Source of the DNA: CAZTHL01 sp964613585
Lineage (GTDB): Bacteria > Pseudomonadota > Alphaproteobacteria > DSM-16000 > Inquilinaceae
NCBI GenBank assembly: GCA_964613585.1
Contig: CAZTHL010000008.1
Span: 1-64,000, forward strand
Length of the DNA stretch: 64,000 nt
Reading direction: 5' to 3'
A program made the position numbers and the translations under genes. Of this stretch, positions 9,042 to 19,405 are shown piece by piece. Numbering within the stretch: position 1 is the stretch's first letter; the number at the start of each line of letters is the position of its first letter. The notes beneath the pieces were generated by a model, which was not told the DNA's origin, searched no databases, and was given only the letters and a program-made list of their open reading frames with translations.

Positions 9042-9669
9042 TCGCGACGATCCGGGCCGGCTCGGGCGGCTTCCGTCCAAAGGCACGCTCGAAGTCCCGG
9101 GCGAGGTCGCGCGTCTCCTCGACCCAGCGCCCGAGATCCCCGCTCCCTTGGCGCAGCACGATGGTGCGCACGCGCTCAGGGAAGCGCGGGCTGGCGATGA
9201 CCGTGCCCGGGGGCACCGGGGTGGCCGTCCAGGCGTAGATCAGGGTCGGCACCTGGCGGTCGAGCAGGGTCGGCTTGCCGAACAGGAAAAATATTGCGGC
9301 GGCGAAATCCTCGCTTTCCCGGGCACGCAGGTCGGCGCTCGGCTGCAGCCGGTCAACGCGCCAATGCCAGCGGACCACCGGAAAGCGCTCCGGATCAAGG
9401 TCGATCTCCCGATAGAGCAGAGAGGCCGAATCACGGCCGCGGGCGCGGATCGCCGGGCGGCCGTCGACCACGGCGCGGCTGAAGCGGGTCTCCGCATGGA
9501 AGTCACGGCGCTTCCACGCCGTATCCAGCGGGGCCGTCGGGTCGGTCAGGGCGATGCTGCCGGCCGCCGAGCCCGGTCCGGCGACGCCGCCCGACAGGCT
9601 CGCCGCCAGGAGGATCACCACCGCCGCGCGCCGCCACGCCACTCGCCCGTGTCTCGGTCTGCCGTGCAT
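8968..9669 (-). CDS. DUF3047 family exported protein
   Basis: 233 residues. A signal peptide is evident (W-R-R-A-A-V-V-I-L-L-A-A-S-L-S-G-G-V-A). The mature part has the DUF3047 pattern: F-P-V-V-R-W-H-W-R-V-D, then D-F-A-A-A-I-F-F-L-F-G, L-I-Y-A-W-T-A-T, and a C-terminal I-M-S-D-S-D-Q-T. It is presumably periplasmic; family function is unknown. The ATG at 9669 is preferred because it begins a normal signal peptide. The 3' end overlaps the sulfotransferase gene tail to tail. Confidence 0.85.
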   Translation of the reverse strand: MHGRPRHGRVAWRRAAVVILLAASLSGGVAGPGSAAGSIALTDPTAPLDTAWKRRDFHAETRFSRAVVDGRPAIRARGRDSASLLYREIDLDPERFPVVRWHWRVDRLQPSADLRARESEDFAAAIFFLFGKPTLLDRQVPTLIYAWTATPVPPGTVIASPRFPERVRTIVLRQGSGDLGRWVEETRDLARDFERAFGRKPPEPARIVAIMSDSDQTMETVEAYYGPIHGQSK

Positions 9670-9914
9670 CGCTTCCCGCCTCCGTCCGCGTCCACCACGC
9701 CCCGTTCCGACATCTCCTGGGCGGAAAGGTGGCGGACGCATCCGGTCACCGGCCAGTCAGGATCCGGTGAGGCCTGGGCGACGGGGTTGGCTCGTGCCCG
9801 TCCGGTCGAGACGCGCGCCCGGCCGTGATCCCATCACGACCGCCAGCCCGACCGCCGAGCTGGCAAGGTGGCGGGGCGGGTCGCCGCCATCCGTCGCCCG
9901 CAGGAAAGGCTCTA

Positions 9915-10039
9915 CAGTGTTTTCGCCTGACGCGGAGTCGGCACTGTCCCGCTCCCTCGCCCGGCCACGCCAAGCATGCCGTCGTAGGGTGACCGGGCGG
10001 GAGAGCGGGACGGCGATGCCACTTGAGCCGAACACGCCC
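9915..10039 (-). repeat. dispersed palindromic element, copy B (full length, 125 bp)
   Basis: Inverted orientation relative to copy C. Both ends are flanked by TA (9913-9914 and 10040-10041), as expected for a TA target duplication. The right TA is part of the TAG stop codon of the TAXI-protein gene (minus strand, 10039-10041). Inner arms of the type CCCGCTCCC-CGCCCGGCCA and their complement can form a long hairpin. The termini are somewhat diverged (CAGTGTTTTCG). Confidence 0.8.
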
Positions 10040-11112
10040 TAACCAGGCCGATGCAGCCACGCGTCGGCGTCGATCCGCTGCGGCGGAACCACGGGCAGCG
10101 CGCCGGTCGGCCCCCGTCGGGCCTCGTAAAAGGCTTCGACCGCCGGGTGCCAGGCGATCGCGGGGTCCCTCAGGCCGACGACGAGCGGCACCGGCACGGC
10201 GAGAACGTCGCCCAGGCTGGTGCTCAGCGCGACATCGCCGTGCCAGAGCGCCTGCAGCATCCCGTCGATCAGCTCCGGATCCGCGTCGATGGTGGTAAGC
10301 CAGACCGAGACGATGGCCAAGCCGTCCATCGTGGCGGTCCGGGCGCCGTCGTCGAAGGCCACATGCGTGGGCTCAAGAAAAGGGTGCGTGCGGGCGATGG
10401 CGACGGCGCGCCCGGGATCGATGGGCAGCGTCCTGAGCCCGTCCGTGCGCATGTCGACCGGCAACTCCTTCGTGTTGAAGGGCGTGAACACGATCGCCGC
10501 ATCCACCTCCCCGGCGCGCAGCCGGGACACGCCCTCCCAGCTCGGCCCCTCGGTCAGCACGAGATCCGAGAGATCGAGACCGTGGCCGTCCAGCAGGAGC
10601 TGTCCCAGGTCGCTGGCGCCGGCGCCGAGCTCGGCGAGGAACACCCGCTTTCCTCGCAGGTCGGCGATGCGCTCGATGCCGGCATCCGACGGCACCAGGA
10701 TCCGCACAACCTCCGACTTGAAGTAGGCGATCGCCCGAAGATGGCCGTAGCCCGGCTCGTCCTCCAGCGCAGGGCCGTTCATCATGGCGGTCGCCGTGGA
10801 CCCGTGGACGAGACCCGAATCGGCCGCTCCGTCGGCCACCATCGCGAGGTTCGCCGCCGAGCTGCCGGTCGACTGCACCAGGGCGATCAGCCCCGGGACG
10901 CCGCAATTGCCGCCGCGCTCGCACGGCAAGGCTCCCTGCGGCTTGCTGACTGCGTTGGCCAGCCGGGTGCCGAGATCGAACATCGGTCCGTCGACCGGGC
11001 CCGAAGCAATGAAGAAATAGCGCTGCGCGTCCTGCGCCGGGACCCCGGGCAGAACGAGGAGCGTCAGCAGGCCCGACAACGTCAGCCGCCGAAGGAGCTG
11101 CCTCGAACCCAT
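10039..11112 (-). CDS. TAXI family TRAP transporter solute-binding protein
   Basis: 357 residues with an N-terminal signal peptide (L-S-G-L-L-T-L-L-V-L-P-G-V-P-A). Next comes the TAXI signature Y-F-F-I-A-S-G-P-V-D-G-P-M-F-D-L-G, then L-R-G-K-R-V-F-L and a typical C-terminal lobe. It binds a solute in the periplasm for a TAXI-TRAP transporter. No fused membrane component lies beside it, so it is an orphan or works with a remote permease. The ATG at 11112 begins the signal peptide. Its stop codon TAG joins the palindromic element directly. Confidence 0.85.
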   Translation of the reverse strand: MGSRQLLRRLTLSGLLTLLVLPGVPAQDAQRYFFIASGPVDGPMFDLGTRLANAVSKPQGALPCERGGNCGVPGLIALVQSTGSSAANLAMVADGAADSGLVHGSTATAMMNGPALEDEPGYGHLRAIAYFKSEVVRILVPSDAGIERIADLRGKRVFLAELGAGASDLGQLLLDGHGLDLSDLVLTEGPSWEGVSRLRAGEVDAAIVFTPFNTKELPVDMRTDGLRTLPIDPGRAVAIARTHPFLEPTHVAFDDGARTATMDGLAIVSVWLTTIDADPELIDGMLQALWHGDVALSTSLGDVLAVPVPLVVGLRDPAIAWHPAVEAFYEARRGPTGALPVVPPQRIDADAWLHRPG

Positions 11113-11516
11113 GCGCGACCGGTCCCCTCGCCCGAATGTGCATATCGGCGACGCACGGCGCGCGCCCGCCCCTGGTCCGATCCTGCCCGTGCCGCCGGCC
11201 GGCCCGTGGCCCGGCGGAAACACCGGAGCGCCTTGCGGCACCCTTTCCCCGCACACGCCGACCGCCGTGACTCAACCACAGGCACAAATCCGCTGCGCCC
11301 GAAGGGCAACGCACCCACAGTATATTGGCGAGAGGTTAAGGAAGGCCAGCCCCGCTACTGCACTGCGGGAGATTCGCCGAGGCCTGTGCCTTTCCCGCCG
11401 CCGTCAGTGGCAGCCGCATCACGATTGCGGAGACGGGCCATGGCCCGGGCGTCGCCGACGCCGTTCCCGCCTGCGCCGGGTCGCTCCGATGATGTCGGTT
11501 CGGCGGCACCGCGTCA
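11113..11516. other. intergenic region between lpdA and the TAXI gene
   Basis: About 400 bp upstream of the TAXI gene. It is GC-rich except for an AT-richer patch near 11310-11335 (CACAGTATATTGGCG) that could hold a promoter. No gene or specific operator was recognised. Confidence 0.35.
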
Positions 11517-11641
11517 GGGCGTTTCCGGCCCAAGAGGCATCGCCGGCCCGCTCCCGCGCCCGGCGACCCAACGACAGCATGCTCGGGCTGGCCGGGCGAG
11601 GGAGCGGGCCGGTGCCGAGTCCGCGTCACGCGGAAACGCTC
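11517..11641 (+). repeat. dispersed palindromic element, copy C (full length, 125 bp)
   Basis: Best-preserved copy. Termini are GGGCGTTTCCGG on the left and CGCGGAAACGCTC on the right. Inside, CCGGCCCGCTCCC and its complement GGGAGCGGGCCGG, extended by GCCCGG/CCGGGC, form a stem around a central segment containing CATGCTC. It is flanked by CA on the left and by TA (11642-11643) on the right. That TA is part of the lpdA stop codon. It is non-coding and has no transposase. Confidence 0.85.
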
Positions 11642-13062
11642 TAGACATGGATCGGCCGGCCGTCGACCGCGAGCGCAGCCTCCTTCACGGCCTCGTTCAG
11701 CGTCGGATGGGCGTGGCAGGTCCGGGCGATGTCCTCGGCCGAGGCGCTGAACTCCATCGCCATGGCGGCCTCGGCGATCATGGTGCCGGCCTCCGCCCCC
11801 AGGATGTGCACGCCGAGCACCCGGTCCGTCTCCGTGTGCGCCAGCACCTTGACAAATCCGTCCGTGGCGTTCATGGCGCGCGCCCGGCCATTGGCGGTGA
11901 ACGGGAACCGACCGACCTTGTAGGGGATGCCGGCGTCGCGCAGCGCCTCCTCCGGCTGGCCGACGGAGGCCACCTCGGGGAAGGTGTAGACTACGCCGGG
12001 GATCGCCGCATAGTTCACGTGGCCGGCCTGCCCGGCGATGCTCTCGGCCACCGCCACGCCCTCCTCCTCGGCCTTGTGTGCCAGCATGGGGCCCTGGATG
12101 ACGTCGCCGATCGCCCAGATCCCGTCGACATTGGTCCGCCAATGACGGTCGGTGGCGACCCGGCCGCGATCGTCGAGGGTGACGCCGACCGAGGCCAGGC
12201 CGAGGGACTCCGTATGCGGACGCCGGCCGATCGCCACCAGGACGATGTCGGTCTCGACCGTCTCCGGCTCGCCGCCCTGTGCCGGCTCGACGGTAAGGGT
12301 GATGCTCTCGTTGCCGAGGCGGGCGTCCGTCACCTTGTTGCCGAGCCGGAAGGAAAGGCCCTGGCGCGCCAGCACCTTCTGCATCTGCCGGCCGAGCTCG
12401 GCGTCCATGCCGGGCAGGATGCGGTCGAGATACTCGATGACAGTGACCTGCGAGCCCAGGCGCTGCCAGACCGAGCCCATCTCGAGCCCGATATAGCCTC
12501 CGCCGATCACCGCCAGGCGGGGCGGCACCTCGGTCAGCTCGAGCGCACCGGTCGAGGAGACGATGCGCTGCTCGTCGATGGTGATGCCCGGCAGGGGCAT
12601 GATGTCCGAGCCGGTGGCGATGACGATGTGCCGCGTCTGGTAGGTCGCGGCGTTGCCGTTGCCGTCGTGCACGTCGACCCGGCCCGGCGCGGTGATGGTG
12701 CCGGTGCCCTTCAGCCAGTCGACATGGTTCTTGCGGAACAGGTACTCGATGCCGGCGACATTGGCCTGCACCACCTTGTCCTTGTGCGCCATCAGGGCCG
12801 GCAGGTCGAGCGACGCCTCGCCCACCCGGATACCGTAGTCGCCCAGATGATGGCGGGCCTCCTCGAACTTCTCGGAGCTTTGCAGCAGCGCCTTCGAGGG
12901 GATGCAGCCGACATTGAGGCAGGTGCCGCCGAGGGTGGCGCGCTTCTCGACGCAGGCCGTCCGCAGGCCGAGCTGGGCGGCCCGGATGGCGCAGACATAG
13001 CCGCCGGGCCCCGAGCCGATGACGATCACGTCGTAGCCGTTTCCGGAGGAAGAAGCGCTCAT
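11641..13062 (-). CDS. lpdA: dihydrolipoyl dehydrogenase
   Basis: 473 residues. FAD-binding V-I-G-S-G-P-G-G-Y (about 14-22), the redox disulfide G-G-T-C-L-N-V-G-C-I-P-S-K (C48/C53), an NAD-binding segment (V-I-G-G-G-Y-I-G-L-E-M-G) and the C-terminal active-site H-A-H-P-T-L-N-E (H452, E457) are all present. It is the E3 component of 2-oxoacid dehydrogenase complexes and possibly of the glycine cleavage system, reoxidising dihydrolipoamide with NAD+. It is a single gene here; no E1 or E2 gene is adjacent. The start ATG 13062 gives the usual short N-terminus. The TAG stop codon is contiguous with palindromic element C. Confidence 0.95.
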   Translation of the reverse strand: MSASSSGNGYDVIVIGSGPGGYVCAIRAAQLGLRTACVEKRATLGGTCLNVGCIPSKALLQSSEKFEEARHHLGDYGIRVGEASLDLPALMAHKDKVVQANVAGIEYLFRKNHVDWLKGTGTITAPGRVDVHDGNGNAATYQTRHIVIATGSDIMPLPGITIDEQRIVSSTGALELTEVPPRLAVIGGGYIGLEMGSVWQRLGSQVTVIEYLDRILPGMDAELGRQMQKVLARQGLSFRLGNKVTDARLGNESITLTVEPAQGGEPETVETDIVLVAIGRRPHTESLGLASVGVTLDDRGRVATDRHWRTNVDGIWAIGDVIQGPMLAHKAEEEGVAVAESIAGQAGHVNYAAIPGVVYTFPEVASVGQPEEALRDAGIPYKVGRFPFTANGRARAMNATDGFVKVLAHTETDRVLGVHILGAEAGTMIAEAAMAMEFSASAEDIARTCHAHPTLNEAVKEAALAVDGRPIHV

Positions 13063-13399
13063 TGTTCTTGATCTCCGTGCTCGCCGGGCGCGGCGGCCGT
13101 CGCCGCCGGACCCTAGCCGCAAACGCGCGGACGCGACAAGGGCGGGCTCCGCCGGCGGCGCTCTCAATGATGGGTCTGGCCGCCCGATTCGGTGGGCGCA
13201 GGCGCGCCCTGACGCGGCCCGCCGGCGCGGTGGCCGGGAGCGCGCAGCCGGGCCGGAGCGCCGGCCGTACCCGGCATGCGCCGGGGCGCCGCGGTGCCCG
13301 GATCCGCTCCACGCCGGCCGGTCGACACCGGCTTGCCGGTCGGGCGCCGGCCCTCGGGGAGCGCCCCGGCACCGGCCACCCGCGGCGGCCCGGCCCGGC
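13063..13399. other. intergenic region between hypE and lpdA
   Basis: 337 bp, extremely GC-rich, with short inverted repeats (for example around 13250-13290) that could stop transcription from hypE. No gene or known operator was recognised. It must contain the lpdA promoter. Confidence 0.35.
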
Positions 13400-14428
13400 T
13401 CAGCAGATGCGCGGCAGCTGCTCGCCGGCCAGCCAGTCGACGAGGCGGGTGCCGCCGAAGCCGGTCCGAAGCTGGACCAGCCGGCGCTCGTCCGCGACGA
13501 CCTCGCCGATCAGCGCGGCGTCCCGGCCCAGAGGGTGCGCGCGCATGGCCTCGAGCAGCCGCGGCGCCCGCTCGGCCGCGCAGACCGCCACCAGCTTGCC
13601 CTCGTTGGCGACGTGCAGCGGATCGAGACCGAGCAGTTCGCAGGCCGCCTCGACGGCCGGGCGCACCGGGATCGCGGCCTCGTCGAGCAGCATGCCGACG
13701 CCCGATTGCTGCGCCAGCTCGTTGAGCGTGGCCGCGAGGCCACCGCGGGTCGGATCGCGCAGGCAGTGCACGTCCGGCACCGCCTCGACCATGGCGGCGA
13801 CGAGGCCATGGAGCGCCACGCTGTCGGAGACGATCTCGGTCTCGAAGCTCAGGCTCTCCCGGCGGGACAGCACCGCGACGCCGTGGTCGCCGACCGGCCC
13901 GTTGATGAGGACGGCGTCGCCCGGCCGGGCGCGGTCGCCGGAGGGTGCCACGCCGGGCGGCACCCGGCCGATGCCCGTGGTCGTGATGAACACGCCGTCG
14001 GCCTTGCCGCGCTCGACCACCTTGGTGTCGCCGGTGACGACGGCCACACCGGCCGCCGCAGCCGCCCCCGCCATGGATCGGGCGATCGCCGCCAGCTCGG
14101 CCAGCGGCAGCCCCTCCTCCAGGATGAACCCGGCTGAGAGGTAGAGCGGCCGGGCCCCGGCCATGGCCACGTCGTTGATCGTGCCGTGCACGGCGAGCGA
14201 GCCGATGTCGCCGCCCGGGAAGAAGCGCGGCGCGATTACGTAGCTGTCCGTGCTCATGGCCAGGCGGCCGGCGGGCACCTCGAAGGCCGCCTGATCGTTG
14301 CGCGCATCGAGCAGCGGATTGTCGAAGGCCTTCAGGAACAGCTCGTCGACCAGCCGGCTCATGGCCCGGCCGCCGCCACCGTGGGTCAGTTCCACGCGCC
14401 CGTGGGCGAGGTCGAGCCCGGCCGCCAC
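13400..14428 (-). CDS. hypE: hydrogenase expression/formation protein HypE
   Basis: 342 residues. HypE dehydrates the thiocarbamate made by HypF on its C-terminal cysteine to thiocyanate, supplying the cyanide ligands of the [NiFe] centre. The ATP-binding AIR-synthase-like fold is evident: L-T-H-G-G-G-G-R-A-M, S-T-D-S-Y-V-I, F-F-P-G-G-D-I-G and V-T-G-D-T-K-V-V-E-R-G. The protein ends P-R-I-C, the conserved acceptor cysteine. GTG 14428 was chosen because L-D-L-A-H-G-R-V before the glycine loop is also conserved in related proteins; GTG 14395 is an alternative. It follows hypD by 14 bp. Confidence 0.93.
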   Translation of the reverse strand: MAAGLDLAHGRVELTHGGGGRAMSRLVDELFLKAFDNPLLDARNDQAAFEVPAGRLAMSTDSYVIAPRFFPGGDIGSLAVHGTINDVAMAGARPLYLSAGFILEEGLPLAELAAIARSMAGAAAAAGVAVVTGDTKVVERGKADGVFITTTGIGRVPPGVAPSGDRARPGDAVLINGPVGDHGVAVLSRRESLSFETEIVSDSVALHGLVAAMVEAVPDVHCLRDPTRGGLAATLNELAQQSGVGMLLDEAAIPVRPAVEAACELLGLDPLHVANEGKLVAVCAAERAPRLLEAMRAHPLGRDAALIGEVVADERRLVQLRTGFGGTRLVDWLAGEQLPRIC

Positions 14429-14442
14429 GGCTCGGCCCGCCC

Positions 14443-15576
14443 CTACTCGGCGGCCTCGCCCGGACGGGCGCGGCCGTACTGGTAATGGGCGGCGCAGGCG
14501 CCCTCCGGGGACACCATGCAGGCGCCGACGGGATGGTCCGGCGTGCAGCCGGTGGCGAAGATGCGGCACTCGGCCGGCCGCTTGACGCCGCGCAGCACCT
14601 CGCCGCAGGCGCAGGCCGGGTGATCCGGCACCCGGCGGTATCGGCTGTCGAAGCGCCGCTCGGCGTCATAGCCGCCGTAGGCCGGGCGGATCGCCAGCGC
14701 GCTGTCCGGGATCGTGCCGAGGCCGCGCCAGTCGAACCGCGCGCTCCGCTCGAACACCCGCTCGACCAGCCGCTGCGCCTTGACGTTGCCGTCCCGGTCG
14801 ACCGCGCGGATGTACTGGTTCTCCACCTCGGCCCGCTGGCCGTTGAGCTGGCGCACCAGCATCAGCGTGGCTTGCAGAATGTCGAGAGGCTCGAACCCGG
14901 CCACGACGATCGGCGTGCGATGATCGCGGGCGAGGCGCTCGTAGAGCGCAGTGCCGGTGATCGTGCTGACGTGGCCGGGCCCGATGATGCCGTCCACCCG
15001 GATCGGCTCGCCGTCCCCGGGCGAGCCCGCCAGGATAGCGGCCACCGCGGGCGGGGTCAGCACATGGTTGGCGAGCACGCTGAAGTTGGCGAGGCCGAGC
15101 GCGTCGGCCTGCAGGATGGCCGCCGCGGTGGTCGGCGCGGTGGTCTCGAAGCCGATGGCGAGGAGCACCACCTCGCGGTCGGGCCGCGCCCGCGCCACGG
15201 CCAGGGCGTCGGCGCTGCCATACACGGTGCGGATGTCGGCGCCGGCCGCCTTGGCCTTGAGCAGGCTGAGCCGGCGCGACGCCGGCACCCGCATCATGTC
15301 GCCGTAGGCGCACAGGATCACCCCACGCGCCAGCGCCAGCTCGATGGCCTGGTCGAGCCGGCCCACCGGCAGGACGCATACGGGGCAGCCGGGGCCATGG
15401 GTGTACTCGACCTGGCGCGGCACCAGCTCGCTCAGCCCGTAGCGGCAGATGCCGTGGGTATGCCCGCCGCAGAACTCCATGATCCGGTAGTCGCGGCTCG
15501 GGTCGGCCTCGGCGGCGATCGCCCGCGCCACCCGCCGGGCCGCAGCGGCGTCACGGAACTCGCTGACATACTTCAC
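14443..15576 (-). CDS. hypD: hydrogenase formation protein HypD
   Basis: 377 residues. HypD is the iron-sulfur scaffold that, with HypC, carries the Fe(CN)2CO unit. Conserved features are M-E-F-C-G-G-H-T-H (near residue 36), H-G-P-G-C-P-V-C-V-L-P (near 62-72), A-I-G-F-E-T-T-A-P-T and the C-terminal cysteines (A-C-A-C-G-E-V-L, C-R-I-F-A-T-G-C-T-P) that bind the 4Fe-4S cluster. The GTG start overlaps the hypF stop codon (G-T-G-A), which indicates translational coupling. Confidence 0.95.
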   Translation of the reverse strand: MKYVSEFRDAAAARRVARAIAAEADPSRDYRIMEFCGGHTHGICRYGLSELVPRQVEYTHGPGCPVCVLPVGRLDQAIELALARGVILCAYGDMMRVPASRRLSLLKAKAAGADIRTVYGSADALAVARARPDREVVLLAIGFETTAPTTAAAILQADALGLANFSVLANHVLTPPAVAAILAGSPGDGEPIRVDGIIGPGHVSTITGTALYERLARDHRTPIVVAGFEPLDILQATLMLVRQLNGQRAEVENQYIRAVDRDGNVKAQRLVERVFERSARFDWRGLGTIPDSALAIRPAYGGYDAERRFDSRYRRVPDHPACACGEVLRGVKRPAECRIFATGCTPDHPVGACMVSPEGACAAHYQYGRARPGEAAE

Positions 15577-17882
15577 GGCATGGCCTCCGCTGCGGAGAGC
15601 AGGATGGGCGAGCAGGCGGCAACCCAGGCCTGGCCCAGGCTCAGCCCGCCGTCGTTGGGCGGCGCCTGGCAGGCGGTCAGGGCACGGATCCCGGCGGCGG
15701 CGAAGCCATCGGCCAGCAGCTCCGCCAGCACGCGATTGCCGAGGCAGCCCCCGGACAGCAGCACGACCGGCGGGTCCGCGGGCTGCCGGGCCGCGAGCGT
15801 CCAGTCGACCAGCGCGGCGGCAAGCGTGCCGTGAAACAGATCCGCGCCATCGGCCGGGTCCCGGTCGACGAGCGCCCCGAGCAGCGGCAGCAGGTCGAGC
15901 CGATGGCCGTCGAGCCGGCGCCAGCCGCCCTCGAGCCGCCGCGGCGCGCGGACCAGGGATTCCAGCACCATCGGCGCCTCGCCCTCGTATCCGGCGACCG
16001 GGCGGACCCCGAGGATGCCGCAGGCGGCGTCGAACAGCCGGCCGCAGGAGCTGGTCGGCGGCGCGTTGACGCCGCGGCGCAGCAGCTCCGCCACGCCCTC
16101 GGCCGGGCCGAAGCGGCCGAGGCGCGGCCCGATCTCCTCGGCGCGCCCGAGCGCGTGCAGGGCCGCCGCCGCCATGCGCCAGGGCTGCCGGGCCGCCGCG
16201 TCGCCGCCCGGCTGCGCCAGCGGCGCCAGATGACCGACCCGCTCGAACACCGCGCCGTCGACACGCAGCAGCTCGCCGCCCCAAAGCCCGCCGTCGGCGC
16301 CGAGGCCGAAGCCGTCGAGCGCCAGGCCCAGCACCGGCTCGTCCAGGCCGTGCTCGGCGGCGATGGCGGCGACATGGGCGTGGTGATGCTGGACCGCCAC
16401 CGTGGGCAGCCCGCTCGCCTCGGCAAGGCGCGTCGTCGCCAGATCGGGATGCCGGTCGTGCGCCACGGCGACCGGGGCGACCTCGAGAATCGAGCGCAGA
16501 CGCGCCACGGTCTCCTCAAGGAAGCCGAGGGTCGCGGCGTTGTCCATGTCGCCGACATGCGGGGACAGGAAGGCCTCGTCGCCGCGGGTCAGGCATACGG
16601 TCACCTTGAGGTGCCCGCCCACGGCCAGCACGGGCGGGACGGCGCGCGGCAGGCGGATCGCCCGGGGCACGTGGCCCCGGGCCCGGCGCAGCGGCACCAT
16701 GGTGGACCCGATCCGGCGCACCACGCTGTCATCGGTGCGCGCCAGGATCGGCCGGTCGTGATCGGCCACCGCGTCGGCGATGCCGCCGAGCCGGCGCTCC
16801 GCCTCGGCGCCGTCGACGACCAGGGGCTCGCCGCCTGGATTGGCGCTGGTCATGACCAGGATCAGATCCTGCGGCCGCTCCAGCCAGGCAGTGCCGTTTG
16901 GCCGTCCGGCCGCCTCGTGGAACAGCAGGTAGTGAAGCGGCGTGTACGGCAGCATGACCCCCAGCCAGGCGAGGTCGGGCGCGACCTCCCCGGAGACGCG
17001 CCCCGACGGGCATTCCGGCCGCCGCCGCAGCAGGACCACCGGCCGGGCCGGGCCGGCCAGCGCGTCCTCCTCCAGCGGATCGATCTCGGCCAGCCGACCC
17101 GCGCTTTCCCGATTGGCCACCATGACGGCGAACGGCTTGCCGTCACGCTGCTTGCGCCGGCGGAGCCGTGCCACGGCGGCCGCGTTGCCGGCGTCGCAGG
17201 CGAGGTGGAAGCCGCCCAGCCCCTTGATCGCGACGATCTCGCCGCGCCCAAGACGGCTCACGATCTCGGCCACCGGCATGGACAGGACCGGACCGCAGGC
17301 CGGGCAGGCGGTGGGCTGGGCGTGGAAGCGCCGGTCCGCCGGGTCGGCGTATTCCAACGCGCAGGCGGCGCACATCGGAAAGCCGGCCATGGCGGTCGAC
17401 GGCCGGTCGTAGGGCAGGGACCGGGTGATTGTCCAGCGCGGCCCGCAATGGGTGCAGTTGAGGAAAGGGTAGCGATAGCGCCGGTCCGCCGGGTCGAGCA
17501 GCTCGGCCAGACAGTCCAGGCAGACGGCGGCATCGGGGGTGACCGCGGCGGTCACGACGGCACCGGCCGCGCTGTCGGCGATGACGAAGCCGGCGCCCGG
17601 CGGCTCCCCGGCCGGCACCGTCTCGGCCTGGATCCGGTCGATCCGCGCGAGCGGCGGCGCCTCCACGGGCAGATCGTCGAGAAAGGCGGCGCAGGACGCG
17701 CCTTCGATCTCCAACAGGACGCCGTCGGCGTCGTTGCGGACCCAACCGCCGAGGCCGTGGCGCCGCGCGAGGCCGTAGACATAGGGCCGAAAGCCGACGC
17801 CCTGGACCAGCCCGCGCACGCGCACGCGAAGACGCGGGGCCCCGAGGGCCCTGCCGGCTGCCGGCTCCATTGCCTCCGCCAT
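15573..17882 (-). CDS. hypF: carbamoyltransferase HypF
   Basis: 769 residues. HypF converts carbamoyl phosphate to carbamoyl-AMP and transfers the group to HypE. Domains in order: acylphosphatase (V-R-G-L-V-Q-G-V-G-F-R-P-Y-V), two zinc-finger pairs (C-L-D-C, C-T-H-C, C-A-A-C, C-P-A-C), a YrdC-like domain (A-I-K-G-L-G-G-F-H-L-A) and a Kae1-like domain with V-Q-H-H-H-A-H-V. ATG 17882 follows a GGCGGAG site and gives a normal length; an upstream in-frame start adds 22 unlikely residues. First gene of the leftward hypF-hypD-hypE operon, divergent from the hydrogenase operon. Confidence 0.95.
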   Translation of the reverse strand: MAEAMEPAAGRALGAPRLRVRVRGLVQGVGFRPYVYGLARRHGLGGWVRNDADGVLLEIEGASCAAFLDDLPVEAPPLARIDRIQAETVPAGEPPGAGFVIADSAAGAVVTAAVTPDAAVCLDCLAELLDPADRRYRYPFLNCTHCGPRWTITRSLPYDRPSTAMAGFPMCAACALEYADPADRRFHAQPTACPACGPVLSMPVAEIVSRLGRGEIVAIKGLGGFHLACDAGNAAAVARLRRRKQRDGKPFAVMVANRESAGRLAEIDPLEEDALAGPARPVVLLRRRPECPSGRVSGEVAPDLAWLGVMLPYTPLHYLLFHEAAGRPNGTAWLERPQDLILVMTSANPGGEPLVVDGAEAERRLGGIADAVADHDRPILARTDDSVVRRIGSTMVPLRRARGHVPRAIRLPRAVPPVLAVGGHLKVTVCLTRGDEAFLSPHVGDMDNAATLGFLEETVARLRSILEVAPVAVAHDRHPDLATTRLAEASGLPTVAVQHHHAHVAAIAAEHGLDEPVLGLALDGFGLGADGGLWGGELLRVDGAVFERVGHLAPLAQPGGDAAARQPWRMAAAALHALGRAEEIGPRLGRFGPAEGVAELLRRGVNAPPTSSCGRLFDAACGILGVRPVAGYEGEAPMVLESLVRAPRRLEGGWRRLDGHRLDLLPLLGALVDRDPADGADLFHGTLAAALVDWTLAARQPADPPVVLLSGGCLGNRVLAELLADGFAAAGIRALTACQAPPNDGGLSLGQAWVAACSPILLSAAEAMP

Positions 17883-18262
17883 GCTCCGCCGCGATCCTTC
17901 CTGGACGAGTGCCGCCCTGTTCCGGCGCAGCCGCCGACGAGCACCCACCCTAAACTCAGGTTAGTCTTTGCTCGCCCCGCACCGCAAAAGCAGCGCTGTG
18001 ACTGTCTTGTGCCGATGGTCGCCAAATTAAAAGAAAAGGACGTTGATGTGTATCAACGTGGCACGGCAACTCATGGGCTTTTATGGATCATTATGTCGGA
18101 AACAAGCAGACGTCGGGGCACAAGACTTGAGCCGCCGGGGGCGGTGGCATCCGGGGATGCCGAGCATCCCGGCGCCGCGCCCCGGCCCGGCCACCGCCAC
18201 CGTGCCCTGCCGCCCCGATGGCGGGCCCGACGGCGCCCGCCGAAGTGACGGAGCAGGCCCCG
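17883..18262. promoter_or_regulatory. divergent control region between hypFDE and the hydrogenase operon
   Basis: 380 bp, less GC-rich than the surroundings between 17940 and 18110. It carries a perfect FNR/FixK palindrome at 18043-18056 and AT-rich segments (AAATTAAAAGAAAAGG before it, TTTTATGG and CATTATG after it) suitable for promoter elements. The rightward leader of roughly 170 bp also contains short GC-rich inverted repeats near 18135-18165. No ORF here looks real. Confidence 0.65.
18040..18059. promoter_or_regulatory. FNR/FixK-type operator
   Basis: ACGTTGATGTGTATCAACGT is an 8+4+8 bp perfect palindrome containing the FNR/FixK consensus TTGAT-N4-ATCAA (18043-18056). The box is centred at 18049.5. 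A start point near 18091 would place it at -41.5, the usual activating position, with TTTTAT/TTATGG near 18079-18086 as a possible -10. This predicts activation of the hydrogenase operon under low oxygen. It could serve the hypF direction as well. Confidence 0.85.

Positions 18263-19404
<1,142 letters not shown>

Positions 19405-19405
<1 letters not shown>

Noticed and set aside
9915..11641. Palindromic elements as simple intrinsic terminators
   Set aside because: No T-run follows the hairpin, ends are conserved outside the stem, and one copy lies inside a coding frame. They may still affect transcript ends secondarily.
10051..13071. A 1006-codon open frame on the plus strand opposite the TAXI and lpdA genes
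   Set aside because: Low-complexity composition, spans two genes and an intergenic repeat; both genes on the minus strand are well supported.
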